From NCBI GenBank assembly GCA_964425915.1, contig CAYROO010000002.1:1-64000 (forward strand): DNA of 64,000 nt. The letters run 5' to 3'. The notes under the pieces are model-generated. The model searched no databases. It saw nothing but the letters and a program-made list of their open reading frames with translations, and was not told the origin of the DNA. A program made the position numbers and the translations under genes. Origin of the DNA: Polycyclovorans sp964425915. Lineage in GTDB: Bacteria; Pseudomonadota; Gammaproteobacteria; Nevskiales; Nevskiaceae. Each line of letters starts with the position of its first letter. Positions within the stretch are counted from its first letter, which is position 1. Positions 9,201 through 19,453 of the stretch are shown piece by piece.

Positions 9201-9905
9201 CTCCTGCTCGAACAGGCGGTTCACGATGAGGGTGGTGTTGTTCATGCTCACCGCCACGCCAGGATCGGTGGTGGCCGACACCGCCTGGGTGCCGATACCG
9301 CGAATCTGGAAGTTGTAGCCCGTGAAGTTGGTTTTGCTGAAGGTGACGTTGGGCACGCCTTTCAGCAGATCGAAACCGCCTTCAATTTTCTGCGCATCCA
9401 GCTGTTCCATGGAGAACGCGCTGATGGCAATCGGCACGTCCTGCAGCCGCTCGGCCTTCTTCTGGCCGGTGACGATGATTTCTTCGACCCCAGCACGGCG
9501 GGCCGCCTGGACGCCGCCGGCGCCATCCGGCGCCGCACTGCCGTCGATCTCGGCGGGCGCGGCGGTGGCCGGTTGCACGCTGAGGGTCTTGTCGCCGGTG
9601 GCGACATAGCCCATGGCGGTGCCGGCCAGCAGCTGCTGCAGGGCATCCTCCAGGGTCATCTCACCGGTGGCGCCGAGGGAGTCGATGCCGCGCACCGTGT
9701 CGGCCGACATCAGCACTTCCACGCCGGCCTGGCGTGACAATGCGATGAGGGCGTCCTGCAGTGACTGTGGGGGTATGTCGACAGTGACGGTCTGCTGCAT
9801 CATCGCTTGCGCGTGCGCAGGGGGACTTAGGGTGATGGTGCCCGCCAGGCCAAACAGAATGGCCAGGCACACCGCAAGGCGCGGCCATACGATGTATCGC
9901 TTCAT
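6258..9905 (-). CDS. TonB-dependent receptor with N-terminal STN signalling domain
   Basis: This is a 1215-residue outer-membrane active transporter. A signal peptide (about residues 1-32, ending PPAHA) is followed by an STN domain (about 38-110; SLQDALIALSRQAGVEVL, then EDALQQLLAGT). Next come a TonB-box-like EEIIVTG, a plug domain with ERLQDVPIAISAFS, and a long 22-strand barrel ending in an aromatic residue (IRKEF). The STN domain is the element that contacts a FecR-type anti-sigma protein, and such a fecR/sigma pair lies 1 kb upstream. Substrate is unknown; the plug type is common in receptors for hydrophobic or complex organic substrates as well as siderophores. At 1215 residues it is longer than most relatives, mainly in extracellular loops. 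Confidence 0.9.
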   Translation of the reverse strand: MKRYIVWPRLAVCLAILFGLAGTITLSPPAHAQAMMQQTVTVDIPPQSLQDALIALSRQAGVEVLMSADTVRGIDSLGATGEMTLEDALQQLLAGTAMGYVATGDKTLSVQPATAAPAEIDGSAAPDGAGGVQAARRAGVEEIIVTGQKKAERLQDVPIAISAFSMEQLDAQKIEGGFDLLKGVPNVTFSKTNFTGYNFQIRGIGTQAVSATTDPGVAVSMNNTTLIVNRLFEQEYLDIERVEVLRGPQGTLFGRNATSGVINVITNKPEMGLWAGDLKMEIGNYQAQRLRGHVNVPIGDEVAVRAAYALTKRDGFGLNEFDGSDVDNRDLWTGRLSVGWQPTDRFRSNLIWERFEEDDERVRTSKQLCHYDPGPEGIDFTGFNPFFSAAFSQGCAAGSLYDRGEPGLEPDDPAGAAHGAYGTPNGASLPFVSGLFIGPVFGQVLFSHYALGGNPYVDPVGQNPVWNGVTPEWAGQAPCAAEAQYELVTPVNLCNPDPYRLRGQSRDLRTISSALKPAYQARADVVEFSFDFDWTDELLFSSQTVYVEDELFTTQDYNRFQSFPIFNDANNACGANPPFPGFPLLFIDCGVDERGQYPGASILAGGEFCDPQLGCSNLLIAQDISQSTSTQYNQEFRLVSSFSGDWNFSLGANFTRFKTKNDYFVFANTLTLLTHFFPFNYESHRPPASGCNFDGTRCISVDPKPLQEVARNPEGHNFFLSANPYELTSSGLFGEAYWQATDTVKVTAGLRMTWDRKVFTPLPSQLLLFDYRELAVIKDGDGPEACLLTASADLALCRVAGNAPGGIGFVASPDIVQEWREPTGRIVVDWKPFLSFTDETLVYASYSRGYKGGGANPPTIAPPAGLFNQLNSGGVVAPLVFQPEYVNAFELGTKNMLFGGGLILNAAAFFYDYSGYQVSKIVDRSAANENFDAQVWGLELESVVAPSVNLQFNAAIGFLQTRIADGEQSLDLMDRTDGGNRSFSFDEPLTIEYTNDDGDRVIDSYTTIDEWLVAKPFVTNSSNCVVPKIIVERIAAVVDPVSSGALLGLCPGGGPTGAGLGPDGIESVGPNNARTIIRYDYRTMAPNSAQGFLKDLGGNELPNAPQFTVALGAQYSFDIVRDWRATARVDHYWQDESYARVYNTEYDRLRAWTNTNFSFWVSSDRIGLTVEGYVKNAFDESPITGTFLNSDDSGLTTNVFTLDPRLVGLSIRKEF

Positions 9906-9989
9906 GCGACTCCTCCCAGAGTATGCGTTTTGGTTGCTGCTCCTCTAAAGACGACGGACGCGAGATTTGCGGCGCTCGGGGGTGAAGCG

Positions 9990-10069
9990 GAGTGCTGGGT
10001 GCGGAGTGCGGAGTGCGGAGTGCGGAGTGCGGAGTGCTGAGTGCTGAGTGGCGGGTGATGAGTGATGAG
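9990..10069. repeat. Heptamer tandem array (GAGTGCG/GAGTGCT)
   Basis: About eleven direct heptamers of the form GAGTGCG, GAGTGCT and GAGTGAT fill most of the 204-base interval between the divergent receptor and MNT genes. The polarity is the reverse complement of the array at 12712-12767. The array would sit in the 5' leader or promoter region of both flanking genes. Confidence 0.85.
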
Positions 10070-10109
10070 GCGGTGGCCTCGTATGGCACCGTAAGCTACC
10101 CTCGGGGTC

Positions 10110-10412
10110 ATGAGATTGACGCCCCACCAGATTAGCGAAACCCTTCGCATCGTCCGAGCGGTGGCGGGCGACGAGGTGGGCGTTCTCGTCTACGGCTCAC
10201 GTGCACGGGATGATGGACGCGGCGGCGATCTGGACTTGGTGCTGCAGTGCGATCGTCCGGTTTCCCGGATGGCGCTTGCCCGAATCACGGTTGCACTGGA
10301 GGCGGCGCTGAATCTGCCGGTGGACCTGCTGGTACACCATCGTGGCACGCCGCCGACACCGTTTCAGCAGATCGCATTGGCACAGGCGGTGGCGTTGGAG
10401 CGTGCGGCGTGA
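10110..10412 (+). CDS. MNT-type nucleotidyltransferase antitoxin
   Basis: This 100-residue minimal nucleotidyltransferase has the fold signature GS at residues 29-30 and the two metal-binding aspartates in GGDLDLV (residues 40 and 42). A third aspartate sits in VDLLV (residue 72). Proteins of this size and motif, encoded directly before a HEPN gene, act as antitoxins that modify the HEPN partner with nucleotides (known for the MntA-HepT class). The stop overlaps the start of the partner by four bases (GTGA). The pair is read opposite to the flanking receptor and fecR genes. Confidence 0.85.
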   Translation: MRLTPHQISETLRIVRAVAGDEVGVLVYGSRARDDGRGGDLDLVLQCDRPVSRMALARITVALEAALNLPVDLLVHHRGTPPTPFQQIALAQAVALERAA

Positions 10413-10960
10413 GCGAGGATATCCTCAAGGCGCAGCGGCAGCACTTGGCTGATCTGTTGGTGGCGATTCAGCGGTGCGCCTGGTTTCTTCATTGCTCAGA
10501 GCAGAAGCTATCCTGGCCGTTGGATGGTGAAGCCCTCTCGACCCGCAAGAAGGATGTCGACCTGTTCGAGACGCTGGCAGCACTCAATGAGCGCTTCGCG
10601 AAACTGCAGGACTCGCTTGCCGCTGCGATGCGCCACGGAGCGGTATTGCTGGGCGGCCCCGATGGCAGCTTCCTGAGAATACTGTCCTACTTCGAGAAGG
10701 TCGCGGTGGTGGAGTCGATCGATATGTGGCAACGCGGCAGAACGGCGCGAAATCTCGCCGCGCACGACTATGAAACCGACTACGCCGAGATCGCCGACCA
10801 TTTCAATACGCTGCAGCAACTCTCGGGTTCGCTTTATCGGACCGCGATCGCACTCGTTGAGCACTATCGACTGGAGCTGTCGATCACCCCCGCCAATGGC
10901 GATTTCGAAGCAGAGTTCGAGCGCTTGCGGGCGCTGAAGACGGCGCCAACTGGGCCCTAA
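10409..10960 (+). CDS. HEPN-domain toxin (HepT-like)
   Basis: This 183-residue helical protein carries the HEPN ribonuclease motif R-x4-H at residues 114-119 (RNLAAHDY), the usual active site of HepT-like RNases. The GTG start at 10409 overlaps the MNT stop; the reading frame is open further upstream, but only this start gives translational coupling and family-like length. The module likely forms a toxin-antitoxin pair in the cytoplasm. Base composition looks slightly less GC-biased than its neighbours (visual impression only). It is convergent with fecR, eight bases apart. Confidence 0.8.
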   Translation: MSEDILKAQRQHLADLLVAIQRCAWFLHCSEQKLSWPLDGEALSTRKKDVDLFETLAALNERFAKLQDSLAAAMRHGAVLLGGPDGSFLRILSYFEKVAVVESIDMWQRGRTARNLAAHDYETDYAEIADHFNTLQQLSGSLYRTAIALVEHYRLELSITPANGDFEAEFERLRALKTAPTGP

Positions 10961-10968
10961 GCGCCAGC

Positions 10969-12033
10969 TTATCCCTGATACAGCGCCTCAATGACGAGGT
11001 GGTCGCCCTGTTCGCGGATGACGATGGGGAACAGGCGCGGCAGGGTGTGTAGCCACTGGCCGGTGAGGGTGGTGAGCAGGGTGCCGCTGAAGCGCATCTC
11101 CGCCACGCGCGGATCAAGGATGCGCACTTCGCGGTCGGCGTAGCGGTTGAAGTCGGCAATGACGGCCGCCAAGGGCTCGTCGGTGTATTCGAGCCTGCCC
11201 TCGCGCCAGCCGAGCGCGTCGGCCGGGTTGATGGAGGCCAGCACCGGCGCCGCAGCGGCGTGATCCCAGGTGACCTCACCCCCGGCCTGCACCCGCAGGG
11301 GCTCGGCATCGCGGGCGGCACGAAACACCTCGACCACCCCTTCGGTGACGGTGACCACGATGCGTTCGCCGGCCCGGCGCACGTTGAAGGCGGTGCCCAC
11401 GGCACGCACACGCACCTCACCCACCTTGACCACGAACGGTCGCTGCGGGTTGGGCTTGACGGTGAAGTAGGCCTCGCCGGCCTGCAGGTCGAGCCGGCGT
11501 TCGGAGGGGCTGTATTCCACCGCCACGGTCGACCGCGCGGCCAGCTGCATGCGCGAGCCATCGGCCAGCTCGGCGTGATGGACCGGCCGCGCCGGCGCGG
11601 CCACCACCGCTGCGGTGGGCGCGGTCGCCGGCAGCCAGGCCCAGCTGCCGCGCAGCTGCCAGCCGCCGACGGCGGCCGACATGGCCAGCAGCACGGCCGC
11701 GGCCGCGGCCCACCCGGCCGGGCGGCGCAAGGCGCGTCGCAGCCCGAAGCCCAGGTGACGAGCGCTTCGCCGCCAACCGCGCAGTTGCGGCGGGAGCGGC
11801 CCGGTCAGCTCGCCATTGACCACCTCGTCCGCAAGGCCGCCGCTGAGGTGCCAGAGCTGTTGCACCCGCTCGAAGGCGCGCTGGTTGCGGGGGTCGCGCT
11901 CGCACCACTGCACCCACCCCACGATGACGTCGTCGTCGTCCGGCTGCGCGCGCAGCCGCATCAGCCACTCGGTGGCGGTTTCCAGACGTTGGGCGTCGCC
12001 CATCCGGGCATACGGTGTATCGAAGGGTTTCAT
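10969..12033 (-). CDS. FecR-family anti-sigma/sigma regulator
   Basis: This 354-residue inner-membrane protein transmits the signal from a TonB receptor to its ECF sigma factor. The cytoplasmic N-terminal FecR segment (about residues 10-60, with WVQWCERDPRNQRAFERV) is followed by a single membrane helix (about 120-140). The periplasmic FecR domain begins around RPVHHAELADGSRMQL and continues through YSPSERRLDLQAGEAYF. The ATG at 12033 overlaps the sigma stop by four bases (ATGA), which fixes the start. Its target receptor is presumably the STN-containing one at 6258-9905, although an MNT/HEPN pair now lies between them. Confidence 0.9.
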   Translation of the reverse strand: MKPFDTPYARMGDAQRLETATEWLMRLRAQPDDDDVIVGWVQWCERDPRNQRAFERVQQLWHLSGGLADEVVNGELTGPLPPQLRGWRRSARHLGFGLRRALRRPAGWAAAAAVLLAMSAAVGGWQLRGSWAWLPATAPTAAVVAAPARPVHHAELADGSRMQLAARSTVAVEYSPSERRLDLQAGEAYFTVKPNPQRPFVVKVGEVRVRAVGTAFNVRRAGERIVVTVTEGVVEVFRAARDAEPLRVQAGGEVTWDHAAAAPVLASINPADALGWREGRLEYTDEPLAAVIADFNRYADREVRILDPRVAEMRFSGTLLTTLTGQWLHTLPRLFPIVIREQGDHLVIEALYQG

Positions 12034-12635
12034 GGGAACACCTGTGCCTTGGCCTGGGCCTCGGTGCAGCCCTCCAGACGCAGGCGGCAATATGCGGTGA
12101 CCCGCCGCAGATATTTGCGGGTCTGGGTTTCCTTGAGGCCCAGCCGGGCACCGATATCCTCGGTCGGGAGTTCGTCGATGCGCGCCAGCAGAAAGGCCTT
12201 GCGATAACGGGCGGGAAGCTCCATCAGAGCCTGCCGCACAATGGCAAGCTCTTCATGCGCGCCAACCTCGCGGCCGGGGTCCAGCGTATTGGTGAGTTCA
12301 TCCTCGTCATAGACCGTCTCGGCGCGGTCGGCGCGCACGCGTCGGCGCAGGCGGTCGAGGGCAATGTTGGCAGCGGTCTTGAACAGATAGGCCCGGAGAA
12401 AGCTGACCGCGCCCGGCTTGTCGATCTGCAACAGGCGTACATAGGCCTCCTGCGCGACCTCTTTGGCCTCGGCCTCGTTGCCCAAACGCCCGGTGAGAAA
12501 CATCACCAGGGTGCGGTTGTGGTGCTCGAACAGCTCCGACAGCGCCCGCGCATGCCCGCCCGCCGGGCGAGGCTCCGGCAGAGAGGACGGCTCGCGGGGG
12601 TCGTCGGAGGTGGTCAGGGGCAGGCGTCCGGCCAT
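12030..12635 (-). CDS. FecI-like ECF sigma-70 factor
   Basis: This 201-residue ECF sigma factor has region 2 at about residues 35-100, including the tract YLFKTAANIALDRLRRR. Region 4 (about 135-190) has the helix-turn-helix ELPTEDIGARLGLKETQTRK. The C-terminal layout and the overlap with fecR mark it as a FecI-type factor driving a surface-signalled regulon, here probably the TonB receptor and autotransporter. No binding motif could be assigned. The upstream region carries a heptamer array, so its own promoter lies close to or within repeats. Confidence 0.9.
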   Translation of the reverse strand: MAGRLPLTTSDDPREPSSLPEPRPAGGHARALSELFEHHNRTLVMFLTGRLGNEAEAKEVAQEAYVRLLQIDKPGAVSFLRAYLFKTAANIALDRLRRRVRADRAETVYDEDELTNTLDPGREVGAHEELAIVRQALMELPARYRKAFLLARIDELPTEDIGARLGLKETQTRKYLRRVTAYCRLRLEGCTEAQAKAQVFP

Positions 12636-12711
12636 GGATGCTGGGCAAGTATAGAAAGCCTCACCCCCTAGACGAACGAGAGCGCCATTGCGGCGCTCCC
12701 GGTTTACTTCT

Positions 12712-12767
12712 CAGCACTCAGCACTCAGCACTCAGCACTCAGCACTCAGCACTCAGCACTCAGCACT
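12712..12767. repeat. Perfect heptamer array, eight copies of CAGCACT
   Basis: Eight uninterrupted copies of CAGCACT lie between the rubredoxin stop (12776) and the sigma-factor start (12635). The purity suggests recent expansion. The sequence is the reverse complement type of the array at 9990-10069. Confidence 0.95.
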
Positions 12768-12775
12768 GAAGCTTC

Positions 12776-12940
12776 TCAGATTTCTTCCATCTGGAAGTCC
12801 ATCTTGGACGCACCGCAGTCCGGGCAGGTCCAGGTATCGGGCACATCTTCCCACTTGGTGCCGGCAGGGATGCCTTCGTCGGGAATGCCTTCGGCTTCGT
12901 CATAGACGAAGTCACAGATCAAGCAGCGCCACTTGCGCAT
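12776..12940 (-). CDS. Rubredoxin (AlkG type)
   Basis: This 54-residue protein holds a single Fe(SCys)4 site. The first pair is CLIC (residues 6-9) and the second CPDC (39-42), with the conserved YDEAEG and WTCPDCG surroundings. Its family passes electrons from rubredoxin reductase to membrane alkane hydroxylases. It lies downstream of alkB on the same strand and has its own Shine-Dalgarno (GAGG nine bases before ATG). An intrinsic terminator stands between the two genes. No rubredoxin reductase is in the window. Confidence 0.95.
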   Translation of the reverse strand: MRKWRCLICDFVYDEAEGIPDEGIPAGTKWEDVPDTWTCPDCGASKMDFQMEEI

Positions 12941-13026
12941 GTCACGTTCCTCTCAGGTGCGGTAGTTGCCGTTCAGGGTGTCAGCGCCCACGGCGCGATG
13001 CCTCCCCTGCCCGGATGAAGCCCAAC

Positions 13027-13058
13027 AAAAAGGCGGCGCGGAGCCGGTCCGCGCCGCC
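13027..13058 (-). terminator. Intrinsic terminator after alkB
   Basis: An 11-bp perfect GC stem (13032-13042 with 13048-13058) around a five-base loop is followed, reading the minus strand, by five T. It lies 13 bases past the alkB stop and 87 bases before the rubredoxin ATG. Confidence 0.85.
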
Positions 13059-13071
13059 CAGGCTCGCTATT

Positions 13072-14235
13072 TTACGCTGACTGCGGCCGATACTTGGCAA
13101 TCACCGCTTCGCGGATGGACGGCTTGATGTTGGCCTGGGTCATGTCGCCCTTGAAATGCGCCACCACTTTGCGGTCCATCAGGCGGAACCACAGCGGCGG
13201 CAGGTAGGCCACCAGGATCATCGCCGCGTAGCCCGACGGCAGCTCCGGCACGCCGTCAAAGTTGCGCAAGGTCTGGTAGGAGCGCGTGGGGTTGGCGTGG
13301 TGGTCCGAGTGCCGCTGCAGGTGATAGAGCAGCACGTTGGTGACGGTGTGGTTGGAGTTCCATGAGTGATGCGGCTGGCAGCGCTCGTAGCTGCCGTCGG
13401 CCTTCTTCTGGCGCTTCAGCCCGTAGTGCTCCAGGTAGTTCACCACCTCGAGCAGACTGCCGCCGTACACCGCGGCCACCAGCATCAGCGGCAGCGCGAT
13501 CCAGCCCAGCCACAGCGTCATGCCGCCCCAGATGGCGAGCGTCATCGCCCAGGCTTGCAGGTTGTGGTTCTCCCAATGCCAGACGCCCTTGCCCTGCCGC
13601 GCCAGACGCTGCTTCTCCAAGGCCCAACCGGACTTGATGGAACCGATCACGCAGCGGGGGAAAAACTCATAGAAGGTCTCGCCAAATCGGGCAGTGGCGG
13701 GGTCTTCCGGCGTCGCCACGCGTACATGATGGCCTCGGTTATGTTCGACGAAAAAGTGGCCGTAGGCCCCGGGTGCCAGGGCGAGCTTGGCGAGGAAGCG
13801 CTCCAGCGGGTCGGTCTGGTGGCCCAGCTCGTGGCCGACATTGATGGCCAGCCCACAGACGATACCGGTGGACACCAACATGCCCAGGGTTTCGTACCAG
13901 GCCAGATCCGTGGTGACCATGGTCCAGATCATGAAGCCCCAGGAAAACAGATACACCGGAATCGAGGCGAACAGCGCCCAGCGGTAATAGCCGTCCTGGG
14001 CCAGCCCCGGAATGGCGCTGTCGGGCGGGTTTTCGTGGTCCTCGCCGATCAGGTAGTCCAGCGCCGGGATGATGCCGTAGAGCACCACCAGCGGGGCGTA
14101 GAGCCAGCCCCAACCTCCGAGGTTCTGCCACAGCAGCACCGCCGCCACCGGCAACAGGAAAATGGCAGCCCCGAGCGGCCAGAGATAACGCTTGCGGTCG
14201 CGCCAGACGGCGTCGGGCATGGAAACGGACGACAT
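13072..14235 (-). CDS. alkB: Alkane 1-monooxygenase AlkB
   Basis: This 387-residue integral-membrane non-haem di-iron hydroxylase oxidises medium- to long-chain n-alkanes at the terminal carbon. All family motifs are present: HELGHQ (box 1), EHNRGHHVRVATPEDPA (box 2), NYLEHYGL (the HYG motif) and LQRHSDHHANPTR (box 3). Six hydrophobic segments precede and separate the boxes. The start at 14235 has GAGGAG seven bases upstream; an in-frame ATG at 14274 would lie inside the promoter dyad. Electrons should come through the rubredoxin encoded just downstream. Transcription starts from a promoter overlapped by a palindrome. Confidence 0.97.
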   Translation of the reverse strand: MSSVSMPDAVWRDRKRYLWPLGAAIFLLPVAAVLLWQNLGGWGWLYAPLVVLYGIIPALDYLIGEDHENPPDSAIPGLAQDGYYRWALFASIPVYLFSWGFMIWTMVTTDLAWYETLGMLVSTGIVCGLAINVGHELGHQTDPLERFLAKLALAPGAYGHFFVEHNRGHHVRVATPEDPATARFGETFYEFFPRCVIGSIKSGWALEKQRLARQGKGVWHWENHNLQAWAMTLAIWGGMTLWLGWIALPLMLVAAVYGGSLLEVVNYLEHYGLKRQKKADGSYERCQPHHSWNSNHTVTNVLLYHLQRHSDHHANPTRSYQTLRNFDGVPELPSGYAAMILVAYLPPLWFRLMDRKVVAHFKGDMTQANIKPSIREAVIAKYRPQSA

Positions 14236-14267
14236 GAACAAACTCCTCGGAATGATGTGTGACCGAT

Positions 14268-14291
14268 CGTTCAATTAAAATTAATCGAGCG
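14268..14291. promoter_or_regulatory. Candidate operator of alkB (imperfect dyad)
   Basis: The dyad is centred on two A residues at 14279-14280 and pairs 9 of 11 positions per arm; TTCAATTAA and TTAATCGA form its core. It overlaps the -10 region and spacer of the alkB promoter, so a protein bound here would block RNA polymerase. The arm composition resembles TetR-type operators, but no regulator gene is adjacent. Confidence 0.55.
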
Positions 14292-14306
14292 TTTAGGGGC
14301 TGTCAA
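14278..14306 (-). promoter_or_regulatory. Sigma-70 promoter of alkB
   Basis: On the minus strand a perfect -35 box TTGACA (14301-14306) is followed after 17 bases by a weak -10 TAATTT (14278-14283). The alkB ATG lies about 40 bases downstream. A strong -35 with a weak -10 fits a regulated promoter. Confidence 0.6.
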
Positions 14307-14464
14307 GAGGATCGGGAATCGGGCGTCTGACGTGGGCGCACGATCAGAGGCGCCGGTGGCAGGTCTGAGCCGATGGCAACCGGGGCGGCAGCCCCGGCAC
14401 CCCAACACCGGAGATGGCCATGCGGTGGTGGTCGCGCGCGAGCTACGCGCCTACAGGGCGCGCC

Positions 14465-14822
14465 TGGATGCCCGATCAAGTCGGGCATGACGGCTGTTCG
14501 CGAGGCCACGCTATCCCGCACTTGATGCGGGATCCAGTTGCGACGGTGGACGCCTGGCTACCCGCCCCAGCCCGGCACGACGCGACGGGATTGGCCAGTA
14601 GGCGCGGCGCTTGCCCCCGACCCACACGGTCGTCCATGGACTGCCGCAGGTCGCGCGCAAGCTGCGCGCGTGCAGGGTGCACCCGACGCTTTGCGGGTGC
14701 ACTTGGATGCCCGATCAAGTCGGGCATGACGGGAGATGGATCGGAAACGTCATCCCGGGCTTGACCCGGGATCCAGCTGCGGCAGTGGATGTCTGGATGC
14801 CCGATCGAGTCGGGCTTGACGG
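14465..14822. repeat. Dispersed palindromic repeats before metH
   Basis: The region holds several copies of the same elements seen at the left edge: GCCCGATCAAGTCGGGCATG (about 14469-14490 and 14709-14729), the GCCCGATCGAGTCGGGCTTG variant (about 14799-14819), CATCCCGGGCTTGACCCGGG (about 14750-14769) and a TCCCGCACTTGATGCGGGAT type near 14512-14531. Between them two longer mosaic segments resemble each other (CGCGCGAGCTACGCGC versus CGCGCAAGCTGCGCGC). No coding potential was found between 14307 and 14850. Confidence 0.75.
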
Positions 14823-14859
14823 TGAGCGGCGCTGTGCCAACCCCCGGGGCAACGGACAT

Positions 14860-14896
14860 AAAAAAGGCCGGAAGGCGGGTGTCGTCGCTTCCGGCC
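14860..14896 (-). terminator. Intrinsic terminator, minus strand
   Basis: A 9-bp perfect stem GGCCGGAAG/CTTCCGGCC with a 13-base loop is followed on the minus strand by six T. No protein gene precedes it on that strand: the region up to 15190 is non-coding, which suggests it ends a small RNA. Confidence 0.75.
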
Positions 14897-14990
14897 AGTT
14901 AACCCGGTCGCTAGGGGAAGAACCGGGTGGGGGAGAGCGGACCTGGGATGGCGCCCGGGGTCCGTGGACATACCTTAGGGTGGCACCCGG
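14860..14990 (-). ncRNA. Candidate structured small RNA ending at a terminator
   Basis: Three hairpins follow one another on the minus strand: CGGACC/GGTCCG (14938-14964), ACCCGGT/ACCGGGT (14902-14928) and the terminator stem (14866-14896), then a T-tract. No open reading frame of note is seen. I compared it mentally with 6S, SRP, RNase P, tmRNA and cobalamin riboswitch consensus features and found no match. The 5' end is unknown; it could extend to the AT-rich island at 15140-15160. This is a structural inference only. Confidence 0.35.
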
Positions 14991-15126
14991 GTCACGGGGG
15001 GCGATGCAAGACACAGGGTGCAGATGCGCGGACAAGCGGTAAGCCGCGACAATGAGCGGGCCTGCGACGGAGATGGGCGGTCGTCAAGCGCGTCCGGCCG
15101 GCGGGCCGTGCGCATCCGCGCGGCAC

Positions 15127-15157
15127 TTATCCGCTTATCCGTATAAGAGGATATAAT
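15127..15157 (+). promoter_or_regulatory. metH promoter region
   Basis: A consensus -10 TATAAT lies at 15152-15157. Upstream, two overlapping CTTATCCG repeats and the small palindrome CTTATccgtATAAG (15134-15147) may be a regulatory site; no good -35 is present at the right distance, which fits an activator-dependent promoter. The transcript leader would be about 27 bases, leaving no room for a riboswitch. Confidence 0.5.
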
Positions 15158-15190
15158 TATCGACTGTGGTCTTCTGCCTGGAGTTTTCCG

Positions 15191-18970
<3,780 letters not shown>

Positions 18971-19135
18971 CCGCGGGCGGGGGAACACCCGCGTCAATCA
19001 TTGGTCATGTGAGTGCGTTGTCATGGCTTGCAGCTCGCAGCATCGGGGTGCAGGATGGCCGAGGACGCGCCGACATAACCGGACGCGCGTGCTGTTGTTT
19101 TGTGTTTTTTCGACCCAGCAGAAGAGGACTCCAAG

Positions 19136-19450
19136 ATGACTCAACGAACCCTTGTATCGGGCCTGAAGATGGTCGCCCTGGCCGCTGCCGTCACCCTCGC
19201 CAGCGGTTGCGCCACCACCGCCGCGGTCGAGCAGGCGCAGGCGCGCGCTGACGAGGCTCTGCGCGTGGCGCAGGAAGCTCAGCGCACCGCCGAAGCCGCC
19301 AGCAAGACCGCCCAGGCCGCCAACCAGACGGCGCAGGCCGCTCAGGGCAGCGCCGACGAAGCCAAGCGCACCGCGGATGCCGCGATGACCAAGGCGACCG
19401 AGCTGGAAACCAAGATGGACCGCGCCTTCAAGCAGTCCATGCAGAAGTAA
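19136..19450 (+). CDS. Lpp/OprI-like alanine-zipper lipoprotein
   Basis: This 104-residue outer-membrane lipoprotein has a signal peptide ending in the lipobox LASGC, lipidated at the cysteine near residue 25. The rest is a continuous alanine-rich heptad helix (AEAASKTAQAANQTAQAA and similar), typical of trimeric Lpp/OprI proteins. A C-terminal lysine is present, as in Lpp, where it attaches to peptidoglycan. The start has GAGG upstream; a longer reading frame from 19100 lacks a signal peptide at its N-terminus. A strong terminator follows. Its neighbour is an L,D-transpeptidase, the enzyme class that makes the Lpp-peptidoglycan link. Confidence 0.85.
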   Translation: MTQRTLVSGLKMVALAAAVTLASGCATTAAVEQAQARADEALRVAQEAQRTAEAASKTAQAANQTAQAAQGSADEAKRTADAAMTKATELETKMDRAFKQSMQK

Positions 19451-19453
19451 CCC

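Noticed and set aside
9990..10069. Possible CRISPR array
   Set aside because: The repeats are seven bases, directly abutting, with no spacers; the same holds for 12712-12767, and the 74- and 85-bp arrays also lack unique spacers.
10247..10408. Upstream extension of the HEPN frame
   Set aside because: It overlaps the MNT gene out of frame and has no HEPN features; the GTG at 10409 gives translational coupling.
14860..14990. 6S RNA, SRP RNA, RNase P or tmRNA
   Set aside because: The conserved cores of these RNAs (such as the SRP GGAAGGAAGCA loop or RNase P helix P4) are not present.
14860..15190. Cobalamin or SAH riboswitch for metH
   Set aside because: The structured part lies upstream of a consensus -10 that leaves only about 27 bases of leader, and no B12-box or SAH core was seen.
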